Positions 16,932-25,921 of a stretch of 50,546 nt of DNA are shown here, piece after piece. Both the position numbers and the translations under genes were made by a program. This DNA is from an uncultured Actinomycetes bacterium (GTDB lineage: Bacteria > Actinomycetota > Actinomycetes > Nanopelagicales > Nanopelagicaceae). Under the pieces are notes generated by a model that did no database searches, was not told where the DNA came from, and saw nothing but the letters and a program-made list of their open reading frames with translations. How positions within the stretch are numbered: the first letter of the stretch is position 1; each line of letters opens with the position of its first letter. The stretch is taken from NCBI GenBank assembly GCA_903852585.1, contig CAINRG010000068.1, forward strand, positions 1 to 50,546. The letters run 5' to 3'.

Positions 16932-18487
16932 ACGCATCACATCTTGCTCGCTCCACCGTCCGCCAGTTGATTGAAAATGGCGTAAGCGACTTTGTCTTAT
17001 CGCCAGGATCTCGAAATGCTCCGCTTTCCCTTGCTCTTGTTCAAGCAGAGAAGAAGGGCCTCATCAATCTACATACTCGTATAGATGAGCGTGGTGCAGC
17101 TTTTTACGCCCTCGGTATTTCTAAGGCGAGCAAAAAGTATGTAGCGCTCGTATGCACAAGTGGAACAGCCGTTGCTAATTACCACCCGGCAGCTCTTGAG
17201 GCATATCACTCCGCAACAGATTTAATTTTTTTGACGGCCGATCGCCCTGCGCGCTTGCGAAAAACTGGTGCAAATCAAACAACGCTTCAAAATGGCGTAT
17301 TAGCTCCTCTTCATACAACAGATACTGCAGATATTGTCGATTGCTCATCACTTCTCGTGGGGGGTCCTATCCACCTTAATCTTCAGTTTGATGAACCGCT
17401 TCTTGATCAAGAAGAGGTTGATTGGTTGAACGGAGTAACACTCCGTCACAGCGAAAAATCTGTAAAAAATCGAGAGACTCTTATCGCTAAGCCACGAAGT
17501 GTGATTGTTATCGGACACGATGCTGCAGGTTTTGAAAAAGGATTTATTCGGGACGCAATTCTCAAAAGCCGAATCCCTGTCATTGCAGAAGATCCGCTCT
17601 CGTTTGGAAGTTCAATTCCTCATGCTGCACTGTTTCTGGCCGTTTCCTCGATCCGCGAATCTCTCAAGGCAGATCAGGTGATTGTGATTGGGCGAACAAC
17701 ACTTTCCCGAAGTATTAATGCATTTGTTTCACAGACCGCGGAGATTGTGGTGATTGATCCACGTATTGAAACAATCGACACCCAGCGAGATGCAACAAAA
17801 ATATTTTTTGATCTACCAGAAATCAAAGCGCCAGAAATTGATGAAAAGTGGAATGAAATTTGGGAATTAGCTGGCCAAAATGCGGAAGCCGCCATCTCCT
17901 TAGATTGGTCTGAGCAATTTTTTGCTCGCGAGATCTCGAAAATATTGCCAGATGGTTCTGCACTCTTTATTGGGTCTTCGCGCCCAGTTCGCGATATCGA
18001 AGCCTTTGCAGCGCCACGAGAAGGCCTCACAGTCTTTGCTAATCGCGGCCTCGCCGGAATAGATGGAAATATTTCTACAGCCTTCGGAATTTCAACGCAA
18101 TTTGAGCGGACCTTCTCGATTTTAGGAGATCTCACTTTTCTGCACGATTTATCTGCATTAGCGAATACTCTGACAAACAGCCACACTGTTTTTATCGTTG
18201 ACAATAATGGCGGCGGAATTTTCTCTACTTTGCCCCAAGCCGGAAGTGATGGATTTGAAAAGATTTTTGGAACTCCGCACCACCTTAATGTCGAATCGAT
18301 TATCAGCGGCTTTGGATTTTCAGTAGAAAAAGTAAAGTCAGTAAGCGATCTTCAACGAAGTGTTTTCAAAAATGGATTGCACTTTGTGGTTGTTGAAGTG
18401 CCTGATCGTGAAGAAAATGCTCGCGCGTTAAAGAAGCTTCATCACAACGTTGCAAGTGCCGTGCGCATTGGAAGCAACTTCGCCTGA
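16928..18487 (+). CDS. menD: SEPHCHC synthase
   Basis: This 519-residue thiamine-diphosphate enzyme joins isochorismate and 2-oxoglutarate. It starts with the MenD hallmark LSPGSRNAPL, followed by the glutamate region HTRIDERGAAFYALG and the CTSGTAVANYHPA motif. The ThDP/Mg motif is GDLTFLHDLSALANT ending in VDNNGGGIFSTLPQ. It is the last gene of menB-menC-menD. Its 3' end overlaps the convergent menF gene by 46 bases, with no terminator between them, so antisense read-through of the two mRNAs is likely. Confidence 0.95.
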   Translation: MNASHLARSTVRQLIENGVSDFVLSPGSRNAPLSLALVQAEKKGLINLHTRIDERGAAFYALGISKASKKYVALVCTSGTAVANYHPAALEAYHSATDLIFLTADRPARLRKTGANQTTLQNGVLAPLHTTDTADIVDCSSLLVGGPIHLNLQFDEPLLDQEEVDWLNGVTLRHSEKSVKNRETLIAKPRSVIVIGHDAAGFEKGFIRDAILKSRIPVIAEDPLSFGSSIPHAALFLAVSSIRESLKADQVIVIGRTTLSRSINAFVSQTAEIVVIDPRIETIDTQRDATKIFFDLPEIKAPEIDEKWNEIWELAGQNAEAAISLDWSEQFFAREISKILPDGSALFIGSSRPVRDIEAFAAPREGLTVFANRGLAGIDGNISTAFGISTQFERTFSILGDLTFLHDLSALANTLTNSHTVFIVDNNGGGIFSTLPQAGSDGFEKIFGTPHHLNVESIISGFGFSVEKVKSVSDLQRSVFKNGLHFVVVEVPDREENARALKKLHHNVASAVRIGSNFA

Positions 18488-19671
18488 CTTTCGGAGAGCT
18501 CATCATCTGGATTAGATCCAGCAACAATTCCACATCCGGCGAAGAGTCGCATAGATTTTTTTGTTGAATCTAATTGCCCACATCGAAGTGCAATCCCAAC
18601 CTCACCGTCTCCACGGGCATCTATCCAACCTACTGGCCCTGCATAGCGACCTCGGTTCATTCCTTCAATATTGTTAATAAGGTTCCGGGCTTCATCCGTG
18701 GGGGTTCCGCAGACTGCAGCGGATGGATGCAGCGCTTTGATGACAGTAAACATATCTACTGGAGTCGCCGAATCATTCACCACACCCGTTACGTCAGTTG
18801 CAAGGTGCATGACGTTTGAGAGATGGAGAACAAATGGAGCTTCAGGAACGTTTGTGGAGGAACAAAATGGCGCAAGGGCATCGGCAACAGAGCGGACGGC
18901 GTATTCGTGTTCTTCAAGGTCTTTGGAACTTTTTGCAAGCTTTGCAGCAAGCGCAAGGTCATTTCCTTCATCGCCAGTTTTGCGAATAGTCCCGGCGAGA
19001 ACGCGCGAAGTAACAAGTGACTTGCTGAGTCGAACAAGAAGCTCAGGGGTTGCGCCAATCAGATTTTCAACAAGAAATACCCATGTGGATGGATATTCAT
19101 TTTCAAGGCGTTGAATCAAAGTTTGAAGATCGATTTCATCAGAGGTGAGAGCGCTGATATCGCGTGCCAAAACTACTTTTTCTAACTCACCTTTTTTAAT
19201 CTTTTTGACTGCTTGTGAAACGCGATTTTTCCATTCAGATTCAGAAACAGATCCCTCGCCCCATGAAATGTTGAGCGATTGCTGATTCAGAATACGAGTT
19301 GAGATTTCGGGTTGATGAGAGTCGCCAATCCACGTTATCCAAGATTTTCCAGCTTTGCGGCCAATAATGATTTCTGGAATGACGAGTTCAGATACTTCAT
19401 CTTCTAAAAAGGAGAAGGAAGTGAAGAGGATTGGGCCGGTTCCGCTTCCATGCACATTATTATGAATTTCAAATTGAGAAATTTCATTTCGCCACCATTG
19501 AGCAGCATCTGCGAAGCGTTTGGAACCAGAAACTTTCATTGACTTATATTTTCCAAAGCCAATCAATCCATCCCCGCCGCGAATCCACGATGTTGATAAT
19601 GTCGACGAAGTACTGACCGAACTTAGGTTGGGAAGCTCCCCAAGAATCTCAGTCGTTATGCGTGTGGACAC
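18442..19671 (-). CDS. menF: isochorismate synthase
   Basis: This 409-residue chorismate-binding enzyme converts chorismate to isochorismate, the entry step of menaquinone synthesis. The conserved blocks are visible: KVVLARDI, EYPSTWVFLVENLIGATPELLVRLS, LAGTIRKTGDEG, ALHPSAAVCGTP, and GRYAGPVGWIDARGDGEVGIALRCG. The last block places it with the isochorismate synthases (MenF/EntC/DhbC); siderophore use cannot be excluded, but the men neighbours favour quinone synthesis. The GTG start lies four bases after the bioY stop, so bioY and menF form one transcript. Confidence 0.93.
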   Translation of the reverse strand: MSTRITTEILGELPNLSSVSTSSTLSTSWIRGGDGLIGFGKYKSMKVSGSKRFADAAQWWRNEISQFEIHNNVHGSGTGPILFTSFSFLEDEVSELVIPEIIIGRKAGKSWITWIGDSHQPEISTRILNQQSLNISWGEGSVSESEWKNRVSQAVKKIKKGELEKVVLARDISALTSDEIDLQTLIQRLENEYPSTWVFLVENLIGATPELLVRLSKSLVTSRVLAGTIRKTGDEGNDLALAAKLAKSSKDLEEHEYAVRSVADALAPFCSSTNVPEAPFVLHLSNVMHLATDVTGVVNDSATPVDMFTVIKALHPSAAVCGTPTDEARNLINNIEGMNRGRYAGPVGWIDARGDGEVGIALRCGQLDSTKKSMRLFAGCGIVAGSNPDDELSESQAKLLPMRTALATL

Positions 19672-19675
19672 AGCC

Positions 19676-20260
19676 TTACTTTAGGCGGGTTATGAATCTC
19701 CATACAACTGGAAGAGATGTGCTTGATATCGCAATCTTGAGGGCTTCGACAGCGATAAATGGTGTGAAACCGTGCGCAATCGTCCAGCTCCATGATTGAG
19801 AAGTTACATGCTGAAGCCAAAGTAATCCGAGCGCAAAGATGACGAGATTGCTCAAAACCATCGATGGAATAACTGTAGAAAACTTTTGATCAAATTTACG
19901 TTCTGCGAGTGCGCCAGATATGTATGAAGAAAGCGCCATGCCAACGAGGTAACCACCGGTTGCTCCGGTCAGGTGCGATAGACCGTGTGTTGATTGTGTG
20001 AAAATCGGAAGGCCTGCGACGCCAAGGGCGATGTAGAGCGCCAGCGTTGAAAAACCAAGGCTTGCCCCATATGCGCTTCCCAGCAGCAGTACGGCAAGTG
20101 TTTGTCCGGTAAAGGGAACAGGTGAGCCAGGAAGAGGGAATGAGATTTGAGCCATGAGTGAGATGAAGGCGACACCACCAAGGGCAAGTGCGGTATTTGT
20201 GGCAGCACTTGAACGGGAAATTAAGGCGTAGCGCAAGGTTGGCTGTAGTGAAGTGCTCAT
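19676..20260 (-). CDS. bioY: BioY-type biotin transporter
   Basis: This 194-residue membrane protein with six hydrophobic segments is the substrate-binding S component of an ECF biotin transporter. FISLMAQISFPLPGSPVPFTGQTLAVLLLGSAYG is the family hallmark, together with LTGATGGYLVGM. No ATPase or T component is next to it, so it would act alone or with a shared ECF module elsewhere. AGAGGAA before the ATG at 20260 is a proper Shine-Dalgarno site. No biotin synthesis genes are in the window, so the cell may rely on uptake. It precedes menF in the same unit, an odd pairing. Confidence 0.92.
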   Translation of the reverse strand: MSTSLQPTLRYALISRSSAATNTALALGGVAFISLMAQISFPLPGSPVPFTGQTLAVLLLGSAYGASLGFSTLALYIALGVAGLPIFTQSTHGLSHLTGATGGYLVGMALSSYISGALAERKFDQKFSTVIPSMVLSNLVIFALGLLWLQHVTSQSWSWTIAHGFTPFIAVEALKIAISSTSLPVVWRFITRLK

Positions 20261-20316
20261 AGTTCGTTCTTCCTCTCCGATTTGTAAAGAAAGGGTACTC
20301 CGACAAGAATGTACGC

Positions 20317-21018
20317 GTGGGTAAGAAAGCAGATCTCAACAAGGATCCTCAAGAAGTCGCAGCCATGTTTGATGGCGTTGCGAAGCGTTATGACTTCATC
20401 AATGATCTTTTAAGTCTTAATCGGACAAAAGCATGGCGTCGTGTTGCGACCTCAATCATTGCACCGAAAAAGGGAATGAAAATTCTTGATATCGCCGCAG
20501 GAACAGGATCTTCAAGTCGACCACTTGCCGATGCTGGGGCCGATGTTGTTGCCCTTGATTTTTCTGCAGGGATGCTTGAAGCGGGCCGTAAACGAAACCC
20601 AGATCTCACATTTATTCAAGGCGATGCACTGAAATTGCCATTTGGTAAAGATGAATTTGATGTTGCAACAATTTCATTTGGCCTTCGAAACACCAGCAGT
20701 GCACAAGCTGCTCTTGTCGATGCCTATCGCGTCGTAAAACCTGGCGGTCGAATGGTTGTTGTCGAATTTAGCCATCCAACAAATCGAATCTTCCGAACAA
20801 TTTATATGAAGTACTTAATGCGGGCACTTCCAACAATTGCAAAAAAGACCTCATCGAACCCAGATGCATATATTTATTTGGCTGAATCCATCCAGGCTTG
20901 GCCGAATCAAAAGGGCTTGGCGCATGTGATGGAGAGTGCCGGCTGGCAGCGGGTCGGGTGGCAGGATCTCACCTTTGGAATCGTCGCAATCCACGTTGGG
21001 CACAAGCCCTCAAATTAA
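20317..21018 (+). CDS. ubiE: demethylmenaquinone methyltransferase
   Basis: This 233-residue SAM-dependent C-methyltransferase makes the final step to menaquinone (also called MenG or MenH in Actinobacteria). The SAM site is DIAAGTGSSSRPLADAG, followed by DFSAGMLEAG. The family motif VVKPGGRMVVVEFSHPTN and a late ESIQAWPNQKGL region are present. It starts at GTG 20317, after the divergent bioY promoter region, and ends 80 bases before nuoA. A ubiquinone role is unlikely because only menaquinone genes surround it. Its TAA is part of a long inverted repeat described separately. Confidence 0.95.
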   Translation: MGKKADLNKDPQEVAAMFDGVAKRYDFINDLLSLNRTKAWRRVATSIIAPKKGMKILDIAAGTGSSSRPLADAGADVVALDFSAGMLEAGRKRNPDLTFIQGDALKLPFGKDEFDVATISFGLRNTSSAQAALVDAYRVVKPGGRMVVVEFSHPTNRIFRTIYMKYLMRALPTIAKKTSSNPDAYIYLAESIQAWPNQKGLAHVMESAGWQRVGWQDLTFGIVAIHVGHKPSN

Positions 21019-21067
21019 GGAATTTCACCCAGATTTTGGGCAAATGTGACGTACGACAAATTCCTTA
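21016..21067. repeat. perfect 10-bp inverted repeat between ubiE and nuoA
   Basis: TAAGGAATTT at 21016-21025 is matched exactly by AAATTCCTTA at 21058-21067, with 32 bases between. The first arm includes the ubiE stop codon. An inner CCCA/TGGG pairing would extend the structure in RNA. There is no T run behind it, so it is not a standard terminator; an operator for two DNA-bound dimers or an RNA stem ahead of nuoA are both possible. Confidence 0.5.
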
Positions 21068-21083
21068 CTAGGCCTTTGCCCCG

Positions 21084-21089
21084 TAGACT
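21084..21089 (+). promoter_or_regulatory. putative -10 box of the nuo operon
   Basis: TAGACT lies nine bases before the nuoA ATG at 21099. This would give a leader of about three bases or none. A TTCCTT 17 bases further upstream is a poor -35 candidate and is part of the inverted repeat arm. Confidence 0.4.
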
Positions 21090-21098
21090 CCAGACATC

Positions 21099-21458
21099 AT
21101 GAATCCCTACGTCCCGATTCTTGCAATAGGCGCCATTGGTTTTGGCTTCGCCGCATTCTCAGTAGTCGTTACATCAATCACAGGCCCAAAGCGCTACAAC
21201 CGAGCTAAGGCCGATGCATACGAATGTGGAATCGAACCATCACCACAAGCAGCAGGCGGAGGACGTTTCCCTGTGAAGTACTTCCTCACTGCGATGCTTT
21301 TTATTGTTTTTGATATTGAAATCGTCTTTCTTTACCCATGGGCCGTGACGTTCGACAAGCTTGGACTCTTTGGTCTTGTCGAGATGTTGATCTTCATTCT
21401 TACTGTTTTTGTTGCATACGCCTATGTATGGCGTCGTGGCGGATTGGATTGGGATTAA
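21099..21458 (+). CDS. nuoA: NADH-quinone oxidoreductase subunit A
   Basis: This small membrane subunit of complex I (119 residues) has three hydrophobic segments. The ADAYECGIEP loop, carrying the conserved cysteine that lies near the quinone site, follows the first helix, and KYFLTAMLFIVFDIEIVFLYPWA is the family signature. It opens the 14-gene nuo operon with nuoB starting at the next base after its stop. There is room for only a very short leader if the TAGACT box is the promoter. Confidence 0.97.
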   Translation: MNPYVPILAIGAIGFGFAAFSVVVTSITGPKRYNRAKADAYECGIEPSPQAAGGGRFPVKYFLTAMLFIVFDIEIVFLYPWAVTFDKLGLFGLVEMLIFILTVFVAYAYVWRRGGLDWD

Positions 21459-22013
21459 ATGGGTCTGGAAGAGAAATTACCAAGCGGTATCGCTCTCACA
21501 ACTGTTGAGAAGCTCGCCGGATATATTCGAAAGAACTCACTATGGCCAGCAAGCTTTGGCCTTGCTTGTTGTGCAATCGAAATGATGGCAACAACAACAG
21601 CAAAATACGATCTTTCACGTTTTGGAATGGAAGTTTTTCGAGGCTCTCCTCGTCAGGCCGATCTGATGATTGTGGCTGGCCGACTTTCAAACAAGATGGC
21701 CCCTGTTCTTCGCCAAATTTATGATCAAATGTCTGGGCCAAAATGGGTTCTTGCGATGGGTGCATGTGCGTCGACGGGCGGAATGTTTAACAATTACGCA
21801 ATCGTTCAAGGTGTCGATCACATTGTTCCTGTTGATATCTACCTGCCAGGTTGCCCACCTCGTCCAGAAATGTTGATGAATGCGATCATCAAACTTCACG
21901 AACAAATTTCTGAGACAAAACTTGGGGTAAACCGCGCACAAGTCATTCGCGAAGTAGAAGCTGCTGCGCTCGCTACAAAGCCTCTTCACCAAATAAATGG
22001 ATTGCTCGCATGA
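21459..22013 (+). CDS. nuoB: NADH-quinone oxidoreductase subunit B
   Basis: This 184-residue peripheral-arm subunit carries cluster N2, which reduces the quinone. The ligands are visible: the adjacent cysteines in [10 protein letters not shown], then [10 protein letters not shown], and PGCPPRPE. The C-terminal tail ([16 protein letters not shown]) is of ordinary length. It abuts nuoA and overlaps nuoC by four bases (ATGA). Confidence 0.97.
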   Translation: MGLEEKLPSGIALTTVEKLAGYIRKNSLWPASFGLACCAIEMMATTTAKYDLSRFGMEVFRGSPRQADLMIVAGRLSNKMAPVLRQIYDQMSGPKWVLAMGACASTGGMFNNYAIVQGVDHIVPVDIYLPGCPPRPEMLMNAIIKLHEQISETKLGVNRAQVIREVEAAALATKPLHQINGLLA

Positions 22014-22648
22014 CGCACGACGAAGGAATGTTTGGCGTTCACGGAACCGGTGATACATCTGGTTTTGGTGGCCTCGTACGTACCGGATCTTCGTCGGGTT
22101 CATCAGAGCGCCCATATGGCAGTTATTTTGATGAGATTGCAGATGATTTAGAGCGCGCGTACCCAGAATTTAGCGATGCAATCGAAGCCGTTGTTGTCCA
22201 GAATGGCGAACTCACATTTCATGTAAAGCGAGAAAAGTTAGAATCAGTTGCACGCACTTTGCGCGATGATCCAAAGCTACGTTTTGAAATGTGTCTTGGT
22301 GTAAGTGGAGTTCACTACCCAGATCAGGTTGGTCGTGAATTGCATGCGGTTTATCCATTGCTTTCTATGACACATAATCGTCGACTTCGTTTAGAAGTAT
22401 CGATTCCAGATTCGGATCCACATATTCCTTCACTCGTTGAAGTCTGGGCAGGAAATAACTGGCACGAGCGCGAAACATTTGACATGTTTGGAATAATTTT
22501 TGATGGACATGGTGGGTTGACTCGAATTTTGATGCCCGACGACTGGAATGGACATCCACAACGCAAGGACTATCCACTTGGTGGAATCCCCGTTGAATTT
22601 ATCGGAGCAACAATTCCAGCACCAAGCGAGCGTAGGAGTTATCAATGA
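22010..22648 (+). CDS. nuoC: NADH-quinone oxidoreductase subunit C
   Basis: This 212-residue peripheral-arm subunit is a separate protein, not fused to NuoD. The core signature [16 protein letters not shown] with [23 protein letters not shown] is clear. The first 35 residues are rich in Gly and Ser and probably disordered, as in other actinobacterial NuoC. Both ends overlap neighbouring genes by four bases. Confidence 0.96.
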   Translation: MTHDEGMFGVHGTGDTSGFGGLVRTGSSSGSSERPYGSYFDEIADDLERAYPEFSDAIEAVVVQNGELTFHVKREKLESVARTLRDDPKLRFEMCLGVSGVHYPDQVGRELHAVYPLLSMTHNRRLRLEVSIPDSDPHIPSLVEVWAGNNWHERETFDMFGIIFDGHGGLTRILMPDDWNGHPQRKDYPLGGIPVEFIGATIPAPSERRSYQ

Positions 22649-23979
22649 GTTTTGATCCTTACGCATCATCGCGCGAAACAACAGAGGGACGCGTTTACTC
22701 CGTCACAGGCGGCGACTGGGATGAGCTTTCAACTGAAATTGGCGCAACAAAAGAAGAACGCGTTGTTGTTAACATGGGACCACAACATCCCTCAACACAC
22801 GGGGTACTTCGACTTATTCTTGAGCTCGAAGGTGAAACCGTCACTGAGGCTCGTTGCGGAATTGGTTATCTTCACACGGGCATTGAGAAGAACACTGAAT
22901 ATCGCACATGGACCCAAGGTGTTACATATGTAACTCGCATGGATTACCTCTCACCTATTTTTAACGAGACTGCTTATTGCATGTCTGTCGAAAAACTTCT
23001 TGGCATTACAGATCAAATAACAGAGCGCGCACAAGTCATTCGCGTCATGATGATGGAACTCAATCGCATCTCCTCTCACATGGTCTGCTTTGGTACTGGT
23101 GGCCTCGAACTTGGTGCACTGACCCCTATTTTCTTTGCTTTCCGAGATCGTGAGACAGTCCTTGATATCTTTGAAAAGGTCTCAGGTCTTCGAATGAATA
23201 TGGCATATATCCGCCCAGGCGGAGTAGCTCAAGATGTTCCACAAGACGCTGTTGCAGATATCCGTAAGGCATGCAGGGATATGCGAAAGAGCTTTAAAGA
23301 TAATGAAACACTCTTGGTTGGAAACTCCATTTGGATGAAGAGAACAAAAGATGTCGGATACCTAGATCTTGCAGGTTGCATGACCCTTGGCGTCACCGGC
23401 CCAATTCTTCGTGCAGCTGGAATGCCATGGGATCTTCGAAAGTCCCAGCCATATTCTGGATATGAAAATTACGACTTTGATGTCATCACAACTGATACAT
23501 GCGACGCATATGGTCGCTTCCTCGTCCGACTTGGAGAACTCGAACAATCACTACGCATCATTGAGCAATGCTGTGACAAGCTCGATCAATTAGCTGGCCA
23601 GCCAGTTATGGTTGCAGATAAGAAGATTGCATGGCCTGCACAACTTTCAGTCAGTGCGGATGGAATGGGCAACTCACTTTCACACATTCGCGAGATTATG
23701 GGCGAATCAATGGAAGCGTTGATCCATCACTTCAAGATTGTGACTGAAGGATTTCGAGTTCCTGCCGGACAGGCATATGCCTCTGTCGAATCACCTCGTG
23801 GTGAAACAGGAGTTCACACTGTTTCCGATGGCGGTACTCGTCCTTATCGAGTTCACTTCCGCGAGCCATCCTTTAACAATCTTCAATCCACTGCAGCTAT
23901 GTGTGAAGGCGGCATGATCGCCGACGTTATCTCCGCTGTCGCATCGATTGATCCTGTTATGGGAGGTGTAGACCGCTAA
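22645..23979 (+). CDS. nuoD: NADH-quinone oxidoreductase subunit D
   Basis: This 444-residue subunit forms the quinone-binding cavity with Nuo[25 protein letters not shown] contains the conserved His involved in quinone binding, and [15 protein letters not shown] and [16 protein letters not shown] are family blocks. The hydrogenase-type nickel cysteines are absent, as expected. The last base of its stop is the first base of nuoE. Confidence 0.97.
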   Translation: MSFDPYASSRETTEGRVYSVTGGDWDELSTEIGATKEERVVVNMGPQHPSTHGVLRLILELEGETVTEARCGIGYLHTGIEKNTEYRTWTQGVTYVTRMDYLSPIFNETAYCMSVEKLLGITDQITERAQVIRVMMMELNRISSHMVCFGTGGLELGALTPIFFAFRDRETVLDIFEKVSGLRMNMAYIRPGGVAQDVPQDAVADIRKACRDMRKSFKDNETLLVGNSIWMKRTKDVGYLDLAGCMTLGVTGPILRAAGMPWDLRKSQPYSGYENYDFDVITTDTCDAYGRFLVRLGELEQSLRIIEQCCDKLDQLAGQPVMVADKKIAWPAQLSVSADGMGNSLSHIREIMGESMEALIHHFKIVTEGFRVPAGQAYASVESPRGETGVHTVSDGGTRPYRVHFREPSFNNLQSTAAMCEGGMIADVISAVASIDPVMGGVDR

Positions 23980-24605
23980 TGGCTTACTCAACGGAAAATC
24001 TTTCAACGATGGATACCATCATTGCGCGCTATCCACGAAAGCGCTCAGCAATCATGCCCCTCTTACATCTTGTTCAGGCCATTGATGGCTACGTCACTGC
24101 TGAGGGTATTGAAGTTATTGCGCAAAAGCTTGAACTTGAAACAGCTGAAGTTACTGCTGTATCTACGTTTTATACTCAATATAAAAGTGAGCCAGTTGGC
24201 GAATATCACGTTGGCGTATGCATCAATACTTTGTGTGCCGTCATGGGTGGAGATGAAATTTACAAGTCAGTTTCCGATCACCTTGGTATCGGAAATGATG
24301 AAGTGACAAAAGATGGCAAAGTTTCACTTGAGCGCATTGAATGTAATGCAGCTTGCGACTTCGCTCCTGTTGTTATGGTCAACTGGGAGTTCTTTGATAA
24401 CCAGACTCCACAAAGCGTGAAGGATCTTGTTGATGGGGCTCGCAATGGAAATCCACCAGCACCAACACGTGGGCCAAAAACTCTTCGTACATGGAAGCAA
24501 AATTCAGCAGTTCTTGCAGGAATTTCTGATGGTCTAGCCGGTGAAGGCGTTTCTGCTGGCGAACCATCAAAGCTTGGTTTGAGATTATCGAAAGAGGGCA
24601 AGTAA
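23979..24605 (+). CDS. nuoE: NADH-quinone oxidoreductase subunit E
   Basis: This 208-residue thioredoxin-like subunit carries the [2Fe-2S] cluster N1a. The ligand cysteines are in VCINTLCAV (C-x4-C) and CNAACDFAP (C-x3-C). An extension of about 45 residues at the C terminus (rich in Gly, Ala and Ser) is longer than in enterobacteria but usual in Actinobacteria. It works with NuoF and NuoG in the NADH module and is followed after two bases by nuoF. Confidence 0.96.
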   Translation: MAYSTENLSTMDTIIARYPRKRSAIMPLLHLVQAIDGYVTAEGIEVIAQKLELETAEVTAVSTFYTQYKSEPVGEYHVGVCINTLCAVMGGDEIYKSVSDHLGIGNDEVTKDGKVSLERIECNAACDFAPVVMVNWEFFDNQTPQSVKDLVDGARNGNPPAPTRGPKTLRTWKQNSAVLAGISDGLAGEGVSAGEPSKLGLRLSKEGK

Positions 24606-24607
24606 TA

Positions 24608-25921
24608 ATGAGTAAGTTAAAGCCCGTTCTTTCAGCTCACTGGGATGATGCAGATTCATTCACTCTCGAGGGATATCGCCGTACTGGTGGATATAAAGCC
24701 GCTACAAAGGCGCTCGATATGGAGCCTGATGCAGTTATCCAACTGATAAAAGATTCAGGACTTCGTGGACGCGGCGGTGCAGGTTTCCCAACTGGCATGA
24801 AGTGGGGATTTATTCCGCAAAATGATGGAAAAGAGCATTACCTCGTTGTGAATGCAGATGAGTCCGAACCAGGAACGTGCAAGGACATGCCACTTCTCAT
24901 GGCAAACCCACATTCACTTGTTGAAGGAATCATCATTGCTTCATACGCAATTCGCGCAAACTATGCATTTATTTATCTCCGCGGTGAAGTTGTTCACGTT
25001 TATCGTCGCGTCCAACAAGCGATTGAAGATGCATATGCCGCAGGTTTACTTGGAAAAAATATTGGCGGGAAGGGCTTTGATCTAGAGCTCGTATTGCATG
25101 CCGGAGCCGGCGCTTACATCTGTGGAGAAGAAACAGCGCTTCTTGATTCACTTGAAGGATTCCGAGGCCAACCTCGCCTTCGTCCACCATTCCCGGCAAT
25201 CGCTGGTTTGTATGCGCGTCCAACAGTTGTGAATAACGTTGAATCCATCGCCTCCGTTCCAGCAATTGTTGCAAATGGAGTCGAGTGGTTCCAAGCAATG
25301 GGTACGGAAAAGAGCAAGGGATTTACTCTTTACTCTCTTTCAGGTCACGTAAAAAACCCAGGACAATTCGAAGCACCTTTGGGAATAACACTTCGCGAGC
25401 TTCTAGAAATGGCTGGCGGAATGCGTGAAGGTCATTCATTGAAATTCTGGACACCAGGCGGTTCTTCTACTCCTATGTTTACTCAAGAACATTTGGATGT
25501 TCCGCTTGATTACGAAGGTGTTGGCGCTGCAGGTTCGATGCTGGGAACAAAAGCGCTACAAATTTTTGATGAAACCACTTGCGTTGTTCGCGCTGTACTC
25601 CGTTGGACAGAGTTCTATAAGCACGAGTCCTGCGGAAAGTGCACGCCTTGTCGCGAAGGCACATGGTGGTTGGTGCAGGCTCTTAAAGAACTCGAAGCCG
25701 GTCGAGGAACATCAGATGACCTTGATAAATTGCTCGATATCGTCGACAACATTGCCGGTCGCTCGTTCTGCGCACTTGCAGATGGCGCAGCTAGCCCAAT
25801 CGTCTCTTCGATGAAGTATTTCCGCGAGGAATACCAACACCACTTAGATATTGGCGGATGTCCATTTGATCCGGTTGCTTCAACTCTCTTTGCCGGGGAT
25901 CTTGCAGGAGGACGAGCATGA
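24608..25921 (+). CDS. nuoF: NADH-quinone oxidoreductase subunit F
   Basis: This 437-residue subunit is the NADH-oxidising unit holding FMN and cluster N3. GLRGRGGAGFPTGMKW is the NADH-binding glycine-rich loop. NADESEPGTCKD and GAYICGEETALLDSLEG belong to the FMN site. SCGKCTPCREG plus a later cysteine (SFCALADG) ligate the [4Fe-4S] cluster. It overlaps nuoG by four bases. Confidence 0.97.
   Translation: MSKLKPVLSAHWDDADSFTLEGYRRTGGYKAATKALDMEPDAVIQLIKDSGLRGRGGAGFPTGMKWGFIPQNDGKEHYLVVNADESEPGTCKDMPLLMANPHSLVEGIIIASYAIRANYAFIYLRGEVVHVYRRVQQAIEDAYAAGLLGKNIGGKGFDLELVLHAGAGAYICGEETALLDSLEGFRGQPRLRPPFPAIAGLYARPTVVNNVESIASVPAIVANGVEWFQAMGTEKSKGFTLYSLSGHVKNPGQFEAPLGITLRELLEMAGGMREGHSLKFWTPGGSSTPMFTQEHLDVPLDYEGVGAAGSMLGTKALQIFDETTCVVRAVLRWTEFYKHESCGKCTPCREGTWWLVQALKELEAGRGTSDDLDKLLDIVDNIAGRSFCALADGAASPIVSSMKYFREEYQHHLDIGGCPFDPVASTLFAGDLAGGRA

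Noticed and set aside
17674-18204. 176-codon minus-strand frame within menD
   Set aside because: Antisense to the conserved thiamine-diphosphate domain of MenD, with low-complexity basic and serine-rich translation; no start signals.
20261-20316. Possible riboswitch or biotin-repressor operator before bioY
   Set aside because: Only 56 bases separate bioY from ubiE, too short for a riboswitch, and I find no convincing repressor palindrome.
21037-21062. Rex-type redox operator before nuoA
   Set aside because: TGTGACGTACGACA has only partial symmetry and does not fit the TTGTGA-N6-TCACAA style consensus; the outer 10-bp repeat is the stronger signal.
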